From the NCBI GenBank assembly GCA_016873845.1, contig VGVX01000012.1:1-47052 (forward strand): a stretch of 47,052 nucleotides of DNA, read 5' to 3'. This DNA is from Ignavibacteria bacterium. GTDB lineage: Bacteria > Bacteroidota > Ignavibacteria > Ch128b. The notes below the pieces were generated by a model. It was not told where the DNA came from. It saw only the letters and a list, made by a program, of their open reading frames with translations, and made no database searches. Made by a program: the position numbers and the translations under genes. Below are positions 23,959 to 32,585 of the stretch, piece after piece (position 1 is the first letter of the stretch; each line of letters starts with the position of its first letter).

Positions 23959-25311
23959 ATGCTTAAGCGTAAGATAATAGTGATTGGCGGTAGTGCGGCA
24001 GGTCCAGCTGCTGCTGCAAAAGCTAAACGAGTTAACCCCGAGCACGAAGTTGTTATGTATGAAGCCGGAGAATACATTTCGATCGGCACTTGTGAGATCC
24101 CGTATGTACTCAGCGGAGAAATTGATAATTACGAAAAAATTCTGTTCTACAATCCAGAATCTTATGAATCCGAAAAAAAAGTTAGGGTGAAAAACTTTCA
24201 TCGAGTTGAATCTATTGATAGAATCAAAAAGAGAATCTTTGTTCGGGACACAAAAAATAATATTCAGTTTAATGATAACTATGATAAACTGATTCTGTGT
24301 ACAGGTTCAGTTAAACGATTTCATCCTGAATTTCCAAAAGGATTGAAAAATGTTTTTTATCTTAAAACTGTTGATGATTTGCGTGCAATTCAACGATTCA
24401 TCCAAGAGAAAAAAATTACAAATTCGGTCATCATTGGTGCAGGGCTAACCGGATTGGAATCAATTGCTTTCGTAAGTAAGTATTCGGGCTCAGTGCTGCT
24501 TATTGATAGTAATCCACTTCCACTGAATGGATATTCTGAAGAAGTGCAAAAAATTGTATTGGACAAGTTACACTCTGATAAAATTGAATTTCTTGGCGGA
24601 GTTTCTTCAGTTTCGCCAAAACTGAAAAATGATTATGTCGAAGCGATTGTGATAGATGGGGAGGTTCATTCAGTAGATTTTGTATTAGTTACCATTGGAT
24701 TTGAACCGAATACTTCTTTATCACAAGCGTCAAAATTATCCCACCATAAGGATAATGCAATTCGAGTTGATAGAAAGTTGCAAACCAGCGATGATAATAT
24801 ATTTGCTGCAGGCGATTGCATCTCGGTTGAAAATTTTATTACAAAGAAACCTATGTGGCTACCCCTGGCGACACTTTCTCATAATTTTGGTCATGTTGCC
24901 GGAGCAAATGCTGCTGGCGAATCATTTTATGCAGAATCAGTTGTAAAGAATCTTCTTCTCAAACTGGGTGATCTATCTATTGCACATGTCGGATTAACTT
25001 GGAAAGAAATAAAAAATTTTGGAATTCATTGCGAAGAATTATCAGCAGTTGGAAATTCACGTATTAAAATTATACCGAATGGGGAGAAACATTTTGTGAA
25101 GATTTTTTATGAATCGAGAACAAAAAAAATCATTGGTGCTGATCTGATCGGAGGCGAAGACATCATAGGCAAAGCTAATTTATTATCTTTCGCTATAAAA
25201 AATAATATAACAATGAACAAACTGAATGCTGTGGATTACGCATACACGCCAGTATTATCTACATTCATAGAAACTTTATCCATCATGGGAAGGAAAGCAG
25301 GAACTGATTAA
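23959..25311 (+). CDS. FAD-dependent pyridine-nucleotide disulfide oxidoreductase (CoA-disulfide reductase/NADH oxidase type)
   Basis: The FAD-binding Rossmann motif VIGGSAAGPAAAAKAKR is at the N-terminus. Cys45 in GTCEIPYVLSGEI stands where CoA-disulfide reductases and water-forming NADH oxidases carry the single redox Cys ('CGLPYY.GG'). A second Rossmann motif VIIGAGLTGLESIAF binds NAD(P)H, and FAAGDCISV is the flavin-contact motif. The dimerisation domain spans about residues 335-450. Substrates could be CoA disulfide, O2, polysulfide or sulfenic adducts; the sequence alone does not decide. 450 residues is normal length. It sits between der and upp, overlapping upp by one base. Confidence 0.85.
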   Translation: MLKRKIIVIGGSAAGPAAAAKAKRVNPEHEVVMYEAGEYISIGTCEIPYVLSGEIDNYEKILFYNPESYESEKKVRVKNFHRVESIDRIKKRIFVRDTKNNIQFNDNYDKLILCTGSVKRFHPEFPKGLKNVFYLKTVDDLRAIQRFIQEKKITNSVIIGAGLTGLESIAFVSKYSGSVLLIDSNPLPLNGYSEEVQKIVLDKLHSDKIEFLGGVSSVSPKLKNDYVEAIVIDGEVHSVDFVLVTIGFEPNTSLSQASKLSHHKDNAIRVDRKLQTSDDNIFAAGDCISVENFITKKPMWLPLATLSHNFGHVAGANAAGESFYAESVVKNLLLKLGDLSIAHVGLTWKEIKNFGIHCEELSAVGNSRIKIIPNGEKHFVKIFYESRTKKIIGADLIGGEDIIGKANLLSFAIKNNITMNKLNAVDYAYTPVLSTFIETLSIMGRKAGTD

Positions 25312-25943
25312 TGAAATTAAAAAATCTTATTCTAGTCGATCATCCTCTTGCTCAGAGAGATTTATCAATTTTAAGAGATAAAAAAACTAGTTCTTTAGAA
25401 TTTAGAAATTCTATAAAACGAATTTCATCTGTATTAATAACAGCAGTTGCAAAAAATTTTGAACTCAAAAAAACGAAAATTGAAACTCCTCTCGAAAAAA
25501 CTACTGGATTTCAGTTAAAACACCAGATTGTAATTGTGCCGATCTTAAGAGCAGGTTTGAGTTTAGTTGAGTCTTTTCTTGAGATGATCCCAGATGCTAA
25601 AGTGGGGCATATTGGTCTGTATAGGGATGAAGAAACTCTCAAGCCAGTAGATTATTATTTAAAGCTACCAATGAATATTGGCGGTGCAAAAGTATTAATC
25701 ATAGATCCGATGCTCGCAACGGGTGGAAGCGCGAGTGCGGCAATTCAATTTTTAAAAGATCGAGGTGCAAAAGATATAACTCTTGTGTGTTTACTTGCTG
25801 CCCCTATTGGTGTGAGTACAGTAAACAAAAATCATAAAGATGTGAAAATTTACTCCATAGCACTAGACAGAGGATTAAATTCCAAAGGTTATATACTTCC
25901 AGGATTAGGAGATGCTGGTGATCGTACTTTTGGAACGATTTGA
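25311..25943 (+). CDS. upp: Uracil phosphoribosyltransferase
   Basis: 210 residues. It makes UMP from uracil and PRPP in pyrimidine salvage. The PRPP-binding motif is VLIIDPMLATGGSASAAI, and the uracil-binding loop is near the C-terminus in YILPGLGDAGDRTFGT. The N-terminal NLILVDHPLAQRDLSILRDKKTSS.EFR is the usual opening of Upp. The ATG overlaps the upstream stop (TAATGA), which indicates translational coupling with the flavoprotein gene. Confidence 0.96.
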   Translation: MKLKNLILVDHPLAQRDLSILRDKKTSSLEFRNSIKRISSVLITAVAKNFELKKTKIETPLEKTTGFQLKHQIVIVPILRAGLSLVESFLEMIPDAKVGHIGLYRDEETLKPVDYYLKLPMNIGGAKVLIIDPMLATGGSASAAIQFLKDRGAKDITLVCLLAAPIGVSTVNKNHKDVKIYSIALDRGLNSKGYILPGLGDAGDRTFGTI

Positions 25944-25971
25944 ACATTCTTAATAATTGTAAATAATTTTG

Positions 25972-27000
25972 ATGATACGTTCATTCCACTTCAGTTTGCC
26001 ATTCCGAATAATTATTCTATTTGCCATTTTCCCTCTACCAACTTTCTCACAGATTGATCCAAATAAAAAAGTGGATGAGATAATTAGCGAGGGAGTGCAA
26101 CAAATTTTATTACAGAATTACCCCGCAGCGGATTCAATTTTTTCGCACATCAAATGGATCGAAAAAAATAATCCGATGAGTGAACTCATGCATGCATCTA
26201 TAATGATTTCTAAAGTGACTGACTTTGAAGATGAATTGGATAAAACCGAGTTCGAGAAACTTTTAAACTCAGCAGAAGAAAAAATTGAAAATAATTCAAT
26301 CCACAATTCACGAAAAAAATATTATTATGGATTGCTTCATGGATTTAGAGCTTTTGCCGGCTGGTATCAGGGCAATTGGTTTAAAACATTTACGGAAGGT
26401 TATCGAGCATTAAACTTTTTTGAGGCATACTTAGAAAATGAAAGAGATGCAAATGATGCACAAATTGCTATCGGGATTTATAAATATTGGAGAAGTAGAA
26501 AATCTGAAATTCTTTCGTGGCTTCCTTTTTTAAGTGATGAAAAACCCAAAGGAATTGCCATGATCGAGAAAGGTTTAAGTGGAGAAACTTATTTCAAACA
26601 TTTGGCAATGCATTCATTAGCTTGGATCTATATTGATTACAAAACTCCAATTAAAGCAATAAAAATTTGTGAAGATATATTAGCCAAATATCCTGAGAAC
26701 AGATTTTTTCTATGGGCAATTGCAAGAGCATATGAAGAAATTGACTCGAAAAAATCGGTTATTTTTTACAGTAAGCTCCTACAATCTATTAGAAATGCAA
26801 AAATGAATGGGTATAACGAAATAGTCGTACTTCATATTCTTGCACAAAAGAATTTTGAAATTGGTAGTTATGAAGGCGCACTGAAAAATATTGAAAACAT
26901 TTATTCAATTAATCTTGAAGCATCTGTTAGAGAGAGATTAGCAGCCAGATTTAATAAGATTTCTTCTTTGAGAAAGTCTATCTACGAATTAACCAAATAA
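25972..27000 (+). CDS. Exported TPR-like protein of unknown function
   Basis: ATG 25972 gives an N-terminal signal (MIRSFHFSLPFRIIILFAIFPLPTFSQ). The mature part is all-alpha with TPR-like helices (LLQNYPAADSIFSHIKWIEK, KHLAMHSLAWIYIDYKTPIKAIKICEDILAKYPENRFF, VVLHILAQKNFEIGSYEGALKNIE). Such proteins scaffold envelope complexes in Bacteroidota. A distinctive block, IYKYWRSRKSEILSWLPF, recalls conserved hypothetical proteins of this group. It starts 28 bases after upp and ends the operon; the region to 27080 is AT-rich with no clear terminator. Periplasmic, function unknown. Confidence 0.65.
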   Translation: MIRSFHFSLPFRIIILFAIFPLPTFSQIDPNKKVDEIISEGVQQILLQNYPAADSIFSHIKWIEKNNPMSELMHASIMISKVTDFEDELDKTEFEKLLNSAEEKIENNSIHNSRKKYYYGLLHGFRAFAGWYQGNWFKTFTEGYRALNFFEAYLENERDANDAQIAIGIYKYWRSRKSEILSWLPFLSDEKPKGIAMIEKGLSGETYFKHLAMHSLAWIYIDYKTPIKAIKICEDILAKYPENRFFLWAIARAYEEIDSKKSVIFYSKLLQSIRNAKMNGYNEIVVLHILAQKNFEIGSYEGALKNIENIYSINLEASVRERLAARFNKISSLRKSIYELTK

Positions 27001-27080
27001 CAACTTAAATTTAGCGCTGTCTCAAATAGGGCATGTTACATATTCATTTTTGCTAATAAAATGTAATTGCTATAATACTC

Positions 27081-27110
27081 TTGATTTTCGATAATCCCTT
27101 AGTATATTTA
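27081..27110 (+). promoter_or_regulatory. Bacteroidota-type promoter ahead of rel/spoT
   Basis: TTG at 27081-27083, 19 bases, then TATATTTA at 27103-27110. An AAGGA ribosome-binding-like site lies at 27116-27120, 9 bases before the ATG at 27130, so the leader is short. Confidence 0.45.
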
Positions 27111-27129
27111 TGGTAAGGAATATGTATTT

Positions 27130-29313
27130 ATGCTAAATACTAAGCAGAAAAAGATGCTGGACCAACTTCTCAACCGTTGCCAGAAGAATCTTCGATCTGT
27201 TAATACAAATTTGATTAGGAAAGCATTCGATTTCAGTATCGAAGCTCACAAGAACGATTTACGTGCATCTGGCGAACCCTATTTTGAGCATCCCTATGGC
27301 GTAGCAATGATCATTGCAGATGAAATTCCATTAGATGACCAATCAATCGCCGCAGCCCTTCTCCACGATGTTTTAGAAGATACCGAATTTGAACCGCTTG
27401 ATTTGGCAAAAGAATTCAATCCTACAATTGCCGAAATTGTTGATGGAGTTTCAAAAATTGGGGGAGTGATAAAGGAGCATGACGCTAGTCAAGCAGAAAA
27501 TTATCGAAAGCTTCTGCTTTCAATGGTAAAAGATATCCGTGTTATTCTTGTTAAGTTTGCTGATCGATTGCATAATATGCGAACTCTTGAATTTGTTTCT
27601 CCGGATAAACAAAGAAGAATTGCGAAGGAAACAATCCAAATTTATGCTCCATTTGCTCATCGCTTTGGACTCGCACAAGTTAGATGGGAGATGGAAGACC
27701 TTTCCTTTAAATATTTAGAACCATCTGCATATGAAAACATCCGAAAGAAATTGCGTGATAAACGGCGAGAGCGCGAAAGTTTTATCAAAAAAATCATTGA
27801 CCCGATAAAGAAAAAACTTGAAACTGAGGAAATCGATTTCGAAATAATCGGAAGGCCCAAACATTTTTACAGTATCTATCGGAAGATGATGACTCGTGTT
27901 AATTCATTTGATGAGATTTATGATCTGTTTGCAATAAGGATCATTCTCGAGACTGAAAATATTTATGAGTGCTACAATGTGCTCGGAATTATTACTCAAA
28001 TTTATACTCCAGTTCCAGATCGTCTACATGATTACATAGCACTCCCCAAAAAAAATAATTATCAATCTTTGCACACGACTGTTATAGGACCGAATGGTAG
28101 AATGGTTGAAATTCAAATTCGTACACGAAGGATGCATGAAGTTGCAGAACGTGGTGTCGCAGCTCATTGGAAGTACAAAAATAGTTATAAAGCAACCGGT
28201 AAGGAGCTTGAAGAGTGGGTGGATTGGATTCGTGATGTTTTCGAAAATGTAGCAAGCAGAGAGGAAGCTCAGAAAGATATAATTGAAAGCTTTAAGCTCA
28301 ATCTTTACCAAGATGAAATTTACGTATTCACACCAAAAGGTGATTTGAAAGTGCTTCCGTCCAAATCAACTCCAGTTGATTTTGCATTTGAAATCCACTC
28401 GAATGTCGGATTCCATTGTCTTGGAGCGAAGGTTAATGGAAAGATCGAGCCCCTTGATACTCTATTAAAAAGTGGTGATCAAGTTGAAATTATCACATCA
28501 AAAAATCAAACTCCAAACCGCGGGTGGGAAAAGTTTGTGGTAACTCACAAAGCTAGAACTAATATTCGTAAGTGGATTCGAAAAGAAGAAAGTCGTTTTG
28601 TTCAGGAAGGAAAAACACTTCTTGAAAAAACTATGAAGAAGTCAAAACTTCATATAAATAATGATGATTTATTGAAACTTGCACGCGGCTACAAATTCGA
28701 TAATCTAACTGAATTGTATAGAGCAATAGGAAACGGGCGATTCCCAGCGGAGAAAATTTTTGAGAGCAAAGTTGATCAAATTGAAAAAGATGATTCGCAG
28801 AAAACAGATGGAGAATTCACATTTAATAAATTCGCCGATACTGCAAGGGAGTCCACTGGTGGTGTATTAATTCAGGGCGATAAAATTGATGTTCTTCATA
28901 ATTTCGCGAGATGCTGCAATCCTGTACCGGGAGATGAAATAATCGGATTTATTACACGCGGGGAAGGAGTTAAAATCCACCGAAGCACTTGTAAAAATTT
29001 TCAAAGACTATCAAAACTATATGACAGCCGAATCATGGAGGTTTCGTGGCCGGAAACAAACGGTTCTTTCTTCATAGCTGGCATAAAAGTATTAGGTGAA
29101 GATACTCCAGGGATGCTTAATGAAATCTCTCAGACAATTGTTAATACCTACAATACAAATATTAAAGGGATTTCAATCAAAACTCATCATTCCATTTTCT
29201 ATGGAACTATCAGTGTCCAAGTAAAAGATTTGGAGCATTTAATTAGAATTATTGAAAGATTAAAAAAAATAAAAGGCATTGATGTAGTCGAAAGATTTGA
29301 GGAGACGAATTGA
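27130..29313 (+). CDS. Bifunctional (p)ppGpp synthetase/hydrolase (Rel/SpoT family)
   Basis: 727 residues with the full long-RSH layout. The HD hydrolase domain has HPYGVAMIIADEIPLDDQSI and ALLHDVLEDTEFE, with its metal ligands intact. The synthetase domain has GRPKHFYSIYRKMMTRVNSFD and NYQSLHTTVIGPNGRMVEIQ. The TGS domain starts at about residue 397 (IYVFTPKGDLKVLPSKSTPVDFAFEIHS). The zinc-finger/CC region has ARCCNPVPGDEIIGF, and the C-terminal ACT domain has IKVLGEDTPGMLNEIS. It controls the stringent response. The family's charge-switch motif, RxKD in bifunctional Rel/SpoT, reads RLHD here (residues 298-301). It is followed by ruvX 15 bases later. Confidence 0.95.
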   Translation: MLNTKQKKMLDQLLNRCQKNLRSVNTNLIRKAFDFSIEAHKNDLRASGEPYFEHPYGVAMIIADEIPLDDQSIAAALLHDVLEDTEFEPLDLAKEFNPTIAEIVDGVSKIGGVIKEHDASQAENYRKLLLSMVKDIRVILVKFADRLHNMRTLEFVSPDKQRRIAKETIQIYAPFAHRFGLAQVRWEMEDLSFKYLEPSAYENIRKKLRDKRRERESFIKKIIDPIKKKLETEEIDFEIIGRPKHFYSIYRKMMTRVNSFDEIYDLFAIRIILETENIYECYNVLGIITQIYTPVPDRLHDYIALPKKNNYQSLHTTVIGPNGRMVEIQIRTRRMHEVAERGVAAHWKYKNSYKATGKELEEWVDWIRDVFENVASREEAQKDIIESFKLNLYQDEIYVFTPKGDLKVLPSKSTPVDFAFEIHSNVGFHCLGAKVNGKIEPLDTLLKSGDQVEIITSKNQTPNRGWEKFVVTHKARTNIRKWIRKEESRFVQEGKTLLEKTMKKSKLHINNDDLLKLARGYKFDNLTELYRAIGNGRFPAEKIFESKVDQIEKDDSQKTDGEFTFNKFADTARESTGGVLIQGDKIDVLHNFARCCNPVPGDEIIGFITRGEGVKIHRSTCKNFQRLSKLYDSRIMEVSWPETNGSFFIAGIKVLGEDTPGMLNEISQTIVNTYNTNIKGISIKTHHSIFYGTISVQVKDLEHLIRIIERLKKIKGIDVVERFEETN

Positions 29314-29328
29314 GGAGAATATACTGTT

Positions 29329-29745
29329 GTGGAAAGTAGAGTCCTTGCAATCGACTATGGCGAGAGAAGAATTGGAATTTCGATCAGCGATCCAACAAAT
29401 CTTTTTGCTACAACCCTTGATACAATTGAAAACTCAAAAGATTCAATTAAAAAAATTGCAGAGATTACTGAAGCTTATAGTGTCAAATTGATTTTAGTCG
29501 GCTATCCATTGAATATGAATGGGACGCCATCGAAACTTTGTTCATTAATAGATGAATTTATTGACGAAATGCAAAAGCTTGTTAATATACAAATTATTCG
29601 CAGAGATGAACGTTTAAGCTCTTATACTGCTCAAAAAAAAATTCTAGAAACAGTTAAATCAAAAAAAAGAAGAAGAGATAAATCTCTGATAGATAAATTC
29701 TCTGCAGCAACTATTTTACAGGATTATTTAGATGAAAAGAATTAA
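29329..29745 (+). CDS. ruvX: Putative Holliday-junction resolvase/pre-16S rRNA nuclease (YqgF family)
   Basis: The GTG at 29329 gives VESRVLAIDYGERRIGISISDP, the RNase H-like fold opening with its first catalytic Asp in AIDYG. Later motifs are LILVGYPLNMNGTPS, RRDERLSSYTAQ (acidic residue and Ser/Thr) and DKFSAATILQDYLD (last catalytic Asp). 138 residues is normal. GAGGAG lies 12 bases upstream. YqgF homologues process the 5' end of pre-16S rRNA in E. coli and have been proposed as resolvases. The end overlaps the start of the next gene by 14 bases. Confidence 0.92.
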   Translation: MESRVLAIDYGERRIGISISDPTNLFATTLDTIENSKDSIKKIAEITEAYSVKLILVGYPLNMNGTPSKLCSLIDEFIDEMQKLVNIQIIRRDERLSSYTAQKKILETVKSKKRRRDKSLIDKFSAATILQDYLDEKN

Positions 29746-31558
29746 GTATGAATCCTTAAGTTTAATTTTTATCTTTTTATTAGCTTTTACGTCATGCGCA
29801 GCCCAAACAAACTATTGGGATTTCGAATTGAATAAAAACTGGAAAATAAAAATCGATCCTGAAAAAAATGGATTCGAAAAAAAATGGTTTGAGAAAATCG
29901 ATGAAGTGGGACTGCAAGAAATCGAAGTCCCATCTTTTTGGGAAAACGAGATCGGATTCGAATTCGATGGCTGGGTATGGTATTTCAACACGTTTTCAAT
30001 TCCATCAAACCTTGAAAAAGTTGCAGTCAAGTGCGATGCAATTGATGATGATGCAATAATCTGGATAAACGGTAAAGAAGTCGGCAGACATACGGGATAT
30101 AGTGAAAGTTTCTATTTTGATATTACTGATTACATAAGACTTGGTGATAATGTCATTACGATTCTCGTTGAAGATCATGGTGGACCAGGCGGCATCTATA
30201 AACCAATCCGCGTATCGGAATATTCAGTTTCAGAGGATCTGCTAAAAACTAAATATTCGGATATGAATGCCCGTCATTCGGTCAAGTGGATCAATGAAGG
30301 AATTATATATGAAATCTATCCGCGTGTTTTCTCAAAAGAAGGAAACTTCAAGGGAATTACGAATCGGCTTGAACAACTTAATCAACTTGGAGTAACTATT
30401 TTATGGTTGATGCCGATTAATCCAATCGGTGAAATTAAAAGAAAAGGGGGATTGGGAAGCCCATATTCGGTGAGGGATTTTTATGGTATTAATTCTGAAT
30501 ACGGAACTCCCGCTGATTTGAAGGAACTTGTAAGTAAAGCTCACAATCTAGGGCTGAAAGTAATAATCGATGTTGTACTAAATCACTCAGCTTGGGACAA
30601 TCCCCTCGCTAATGATCATCCTGATTGGTACACCAAAAATGAATCAGGAAAAATTATTCCCCCAAATTCGGATTGGATGGATGTAGCAGATTTCAATTAC
30701 GAATCAATCGAATTAAGAAAATATATGATTGAAATGTTGAAATATTGGATCAGCGAATTTGACATTGATGGCTTCCGTTGTGATGTTTCTGAACTTGTCC
30801 CAACTGAATTTTGGGAAGAAGCAAGGAAGGAATTGGATGAGATAAAAACAATTTTTATGTTATCCGAGGGGACATTGCCGGAGCATCATTTATCTGCTTT
30901 TGATATGACGTATTCATGGAATGTTTATGATAATTTTAGTGGAATCCTCGCACGAGTTAAAAAGCCATCAATGATCACTGAAGTTATTAAAACAGAAAAA
31001 TTCATGTTCCCCAAAAACTCTCTTCGCATGAGATTCAATGAGAATCATGATAAACCGCGTGCAGCTGGATTTTTTGGAAATGATGGAGCAGTAATAACTT
31101 CAGCGATTATTTTTTCACTCCCTGGAGTCCCATTAATCCACAATGGTCAAGAAATTGGCGAAATGGAGTATTCTTCACTTTTCGAAAAAGGTGAGATTGA
31201 TTGGAGCAAACTGGACGGGGATAATAAATTATTCCGATTCTATCAGGATTTGATTTCATTCAGAAAAAGAAATTCAAGTTTAGTTTACGGATCATTTGAC
31301 CCAATTGATTTCGGAGATGAAATTCTAGCTTATATCCGTTCCAATCAAGAAAATCACATTATTAGTATTTATAATTTCTCTAACACAGTTAAAACGGTTG
31401 ATCTTAATTTTTTGCCAGAAAAATTTAAAGCTCTAAAACCAAATTTTAATAATTCATTTGGAAAAAAATACAGAATCGATGAAATTCGAATGGGAAGACC
31501 TGCTAATAAATTGATTGAACTTGAGCAATTTGGATTTATACTTTTGGAACTGAAATAG
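29732..31558 (+). CDS. GH13 alpha-amylase-family lipoprotein with N-terminal jelly-roll domain
   Basis: The lipoprotein signal (LIFIFLLAFTSC) has the lipobox FTSC. Residues about 30-165 form a galactose-binding-like sandwich (WYFNTFSIPSNLEKVAVKC, DDDAIIWINGKEVGRHTGY) of the kind found in GH2 enzymes. The GH13 barrel starts at IIYEIYPRVFSKEGNF. The catalytic set is complete: nucleophile Asp351 in GFRCDVSE, acid/base Glu379 in MLSEGT, and transition-state Asp440 in NENHDKPRA, plus IIDVVLNHSAW. It is expected to cleave alpha-glucan or related oligosaccharides at the cell surface or periplasm. It overlaps ruvX by 14 bases. Confidence 0.9.
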   Translation: MKRIKYESLSLIFIFLLAFTSCAAQTNYWDFELNKNWKIKIDPEKNGFEKKWFEKIDEVGLQEIEVPSFWENEIGFEFDGWVWYFNTFSIPSNLEKVAVKCDAIDDDAIIWINGKEVGRHTGYSESFYFDITDYIRLGDNVITILVEDHGGPGGIYKPIRVSEYSVSEDLLKTKYSDMNARHSVKWINEGIIYEIYPRVFSKEGNFKGITNRLEQLNQLGVTILWLMPINPIGEIKRKGGLGSPYSVRDFYGINSEYGTPADLKELVSKAHNLGLKVIIDVVLNHSAWDNPLANDHPDWYTKNESGKIIPPNSDWMDVADFNYESIELRKYMIEMLKYWISEFDIDGFRCDVSELVPTEFWEEARKELDEIKTIFMLSEGTLPEHHLSAFDMTYSWNVYDNFSGILARVKKPSMITEVIKTEKFMFPKNSLRMRFNENHDKPRAAGFFGNDGAVITSAIIFSLPGVPLIHNGQEIGEMEYSSLFEKGEIDWSKLDGDNKLFRFYQDLISFRKRNSSLVYGSFDPIDFGDEILAYIRSNQENHIISIYNFSNTVKTVDLNFLPEKFKALKPNFNNSFGKKYRIDEIRMGRPANKLIELEQFGFILLELK

Positions 31559-31653
31559 TCAATAATATGTCTAACCAAGTCTTATTCACAAAAATCGAGT
31601 TCAAATTCGAAAAAAATTGGATAAAATAATTCGAAAAAAAGAAAGAATTTTAA

Positions 31654-31684
31654 TTGACAAAGAAATAATGCTTAGCTATATTTT
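31654..31684 (+). promoter_or_regulatory. Bacteroidota-type promoter ahead of the BMC genes
   Basis: TTG at 31654-31656 within TTGACA, 20 bases, then TATATTTT at 31677-31684. The leader before the ATG at 31706 would be only about 14 bases. It gives the two shell genes their own promoter, separate from the amylase gene. Confidence 0.5.
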
Positions 31685-31705
31685 CAAAAAATTTGGAGCA
31701 CAAAT

Positions 31706-31987
31706 ATGACACTTGATGCCCTTGGCATGATTGAAACAAAAGGTCTTGTCGGTTCGATTGAAGCTGCCGACGCAATGGTAAAGGCCGCGAAGGTCGAATT
31801 GATTGGAAAAGAAACCATAGGTGGTGGTTATGTTACAGTTATGGTTCGTGGTGATGTCGGAGCAGTAAAAGCTGCAACAGATGCAGGTGCAGCCGCCGCG
31901 CAACGCGTTGGTGAACTTGTTTCAGTTCATGTAATTCCGCGTCCACATTCAGATGTCGAATTAATTTTACCCAAAAGATCAAAATAA
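31706..31987 (+). CDS. Bacterial microcompartment shell protein (BMC-H, PduA/EutM-like)
   Basis: 93 residues, a single BMC domain. [55 protein letters not shown] and [13 protein letters not shown] follow PduA nearly residue for residue. Such proteins form hexameric tiles of protein-walled compartments. The pore loop, GSG in PduA, is GGG here (residues 39-41), so the central pore should be wide and neutral. A second BMC gene follows after 15 bases. No aldehyde dehydrogenase, phosphotransacylase or other cargo enzyme is encoded in the 47-kb window, which is unusual for a BMC locus. Confidence 0.95.
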   Translation: MTLDALGMIETKGLVGSIEAADAMVKAAKVELIGKETIGGGYVTVMVRGDVGAVKAATDAGAAAAQRVGELVSVHVIPRPHSDVELILPKRSK

Positions 31988-32002
31988 CATATTTTAATTC
32001 TT

Positions 32003-32530
32003 ATGGAATTAGCTCTTGGATTAGTTGAAACTAAGGGATTAGTAGGTGCAATAGAAGCAGCTGATGCAATGACGAAAACTGCAAATGTTAAACTGCTTGG
32101 AAAAGAAATTGTTAAGGGTGCATTAGTTACAGTAAAGATAATTGGTGAAGTCGCGGCTGTGAAAGCTTCCGTTGATGCTGGTGCTGCTGCCGCTCAGCGA
32201 GTGGGTCAGTTAGTTTCAATTCATGTAATACCCCGTCCGGATGATCAAATTGATTTTGTTGTTGATGAAAGTGAAAAGAAAAGTACGCCAGTTAAGGAAA
32301 AGCAAAAACGTTCTTCACTTAAAAAAGAATCAATTGATGAACTTTTCGGTACTGAAGAAAAATCCTCAATTGAAGTGACTGAAACGTTTGAAGATGAAAA
32401 TCTTTCGAAAATGACGGTTGAAGAACTTCGTCGCTTGGCAAGAAAAACCCCTGGGTTTCCAATCCTAGGACGCGAAATTTCAAGAGCAAATAAGTCGTTA
32501 TTATTGGACTATTTCAAAAATCTTAAATAG
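32003..32530 (+). CDS. BMC-H shell protein with a C-terminal Rho_N/SAP-like tail
   Basis: Residues 1 to about 88 are a BMC domain (MELALGLVETKGLVGAIEA ... VSIHVIPRPDDQID) closely similar to the gene upstream. The pore loop reads KGA (residues 38-40) instead of GSG, placing a Lys ring at or near the pore. A charged, probably disordered linker (about residues 92-130, Lys/Glu/Ser rich) follows. The tail at residues 134-175 starts LSKMTVEELRRLARKTPGFP and ends SRANKSLLLDYFKNLK. This resembles the helical Rho_N/SAP fold that binds nucleic acid or peptides. The extension could recruit cargo or anchor the shell; this is inference. It shares the promoter at 31654. Confidence 0.9.
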   Translation: MELALGLVETKGLVGAIEAADAMTKTANVKLLGKEIVKGALVTVKIIGEVAAVKASVDAGAAAAQRVGQLVSIHVIPRPDDQIDFVVDESEKKSTPVKEKQKRSSLKKESIDELFGTEEKSSIEVTETFEDENLSKMTVEELRRLARKTPGFPILGREISRANKSLLLDYFKNLK

Positions 32531-32558
32531 CATTTTACCATTATATAATTTATTTTAG

Positions 32559-32585
32559 AACTCCACTATTAGGTGGAGTTTTTTT
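32559..32585 (+). terminator. Terminator hairpin abutting the ybbR start codon
   Basis: AACTCCAC (32559-32566) pairs exactly with GTGGAGTT (32573-32580) around a 6-base loop. A T-run to 32585 follows, directly before the ATG at 32586. It ends the BMC transcript. Because no promoter fits between hairpin and start, the ybbR gene must depend on read-through or on a leaderless start upstream. Confidence 0.75.

Noticed and set aside
23800-24201. Minus-strand open frame of 133 codons across der and the flavoprotein gene
   Set aside because: It overlaps two well-supported genes on the other strand and reads as low-quality Phe/Ser-rich sequence.
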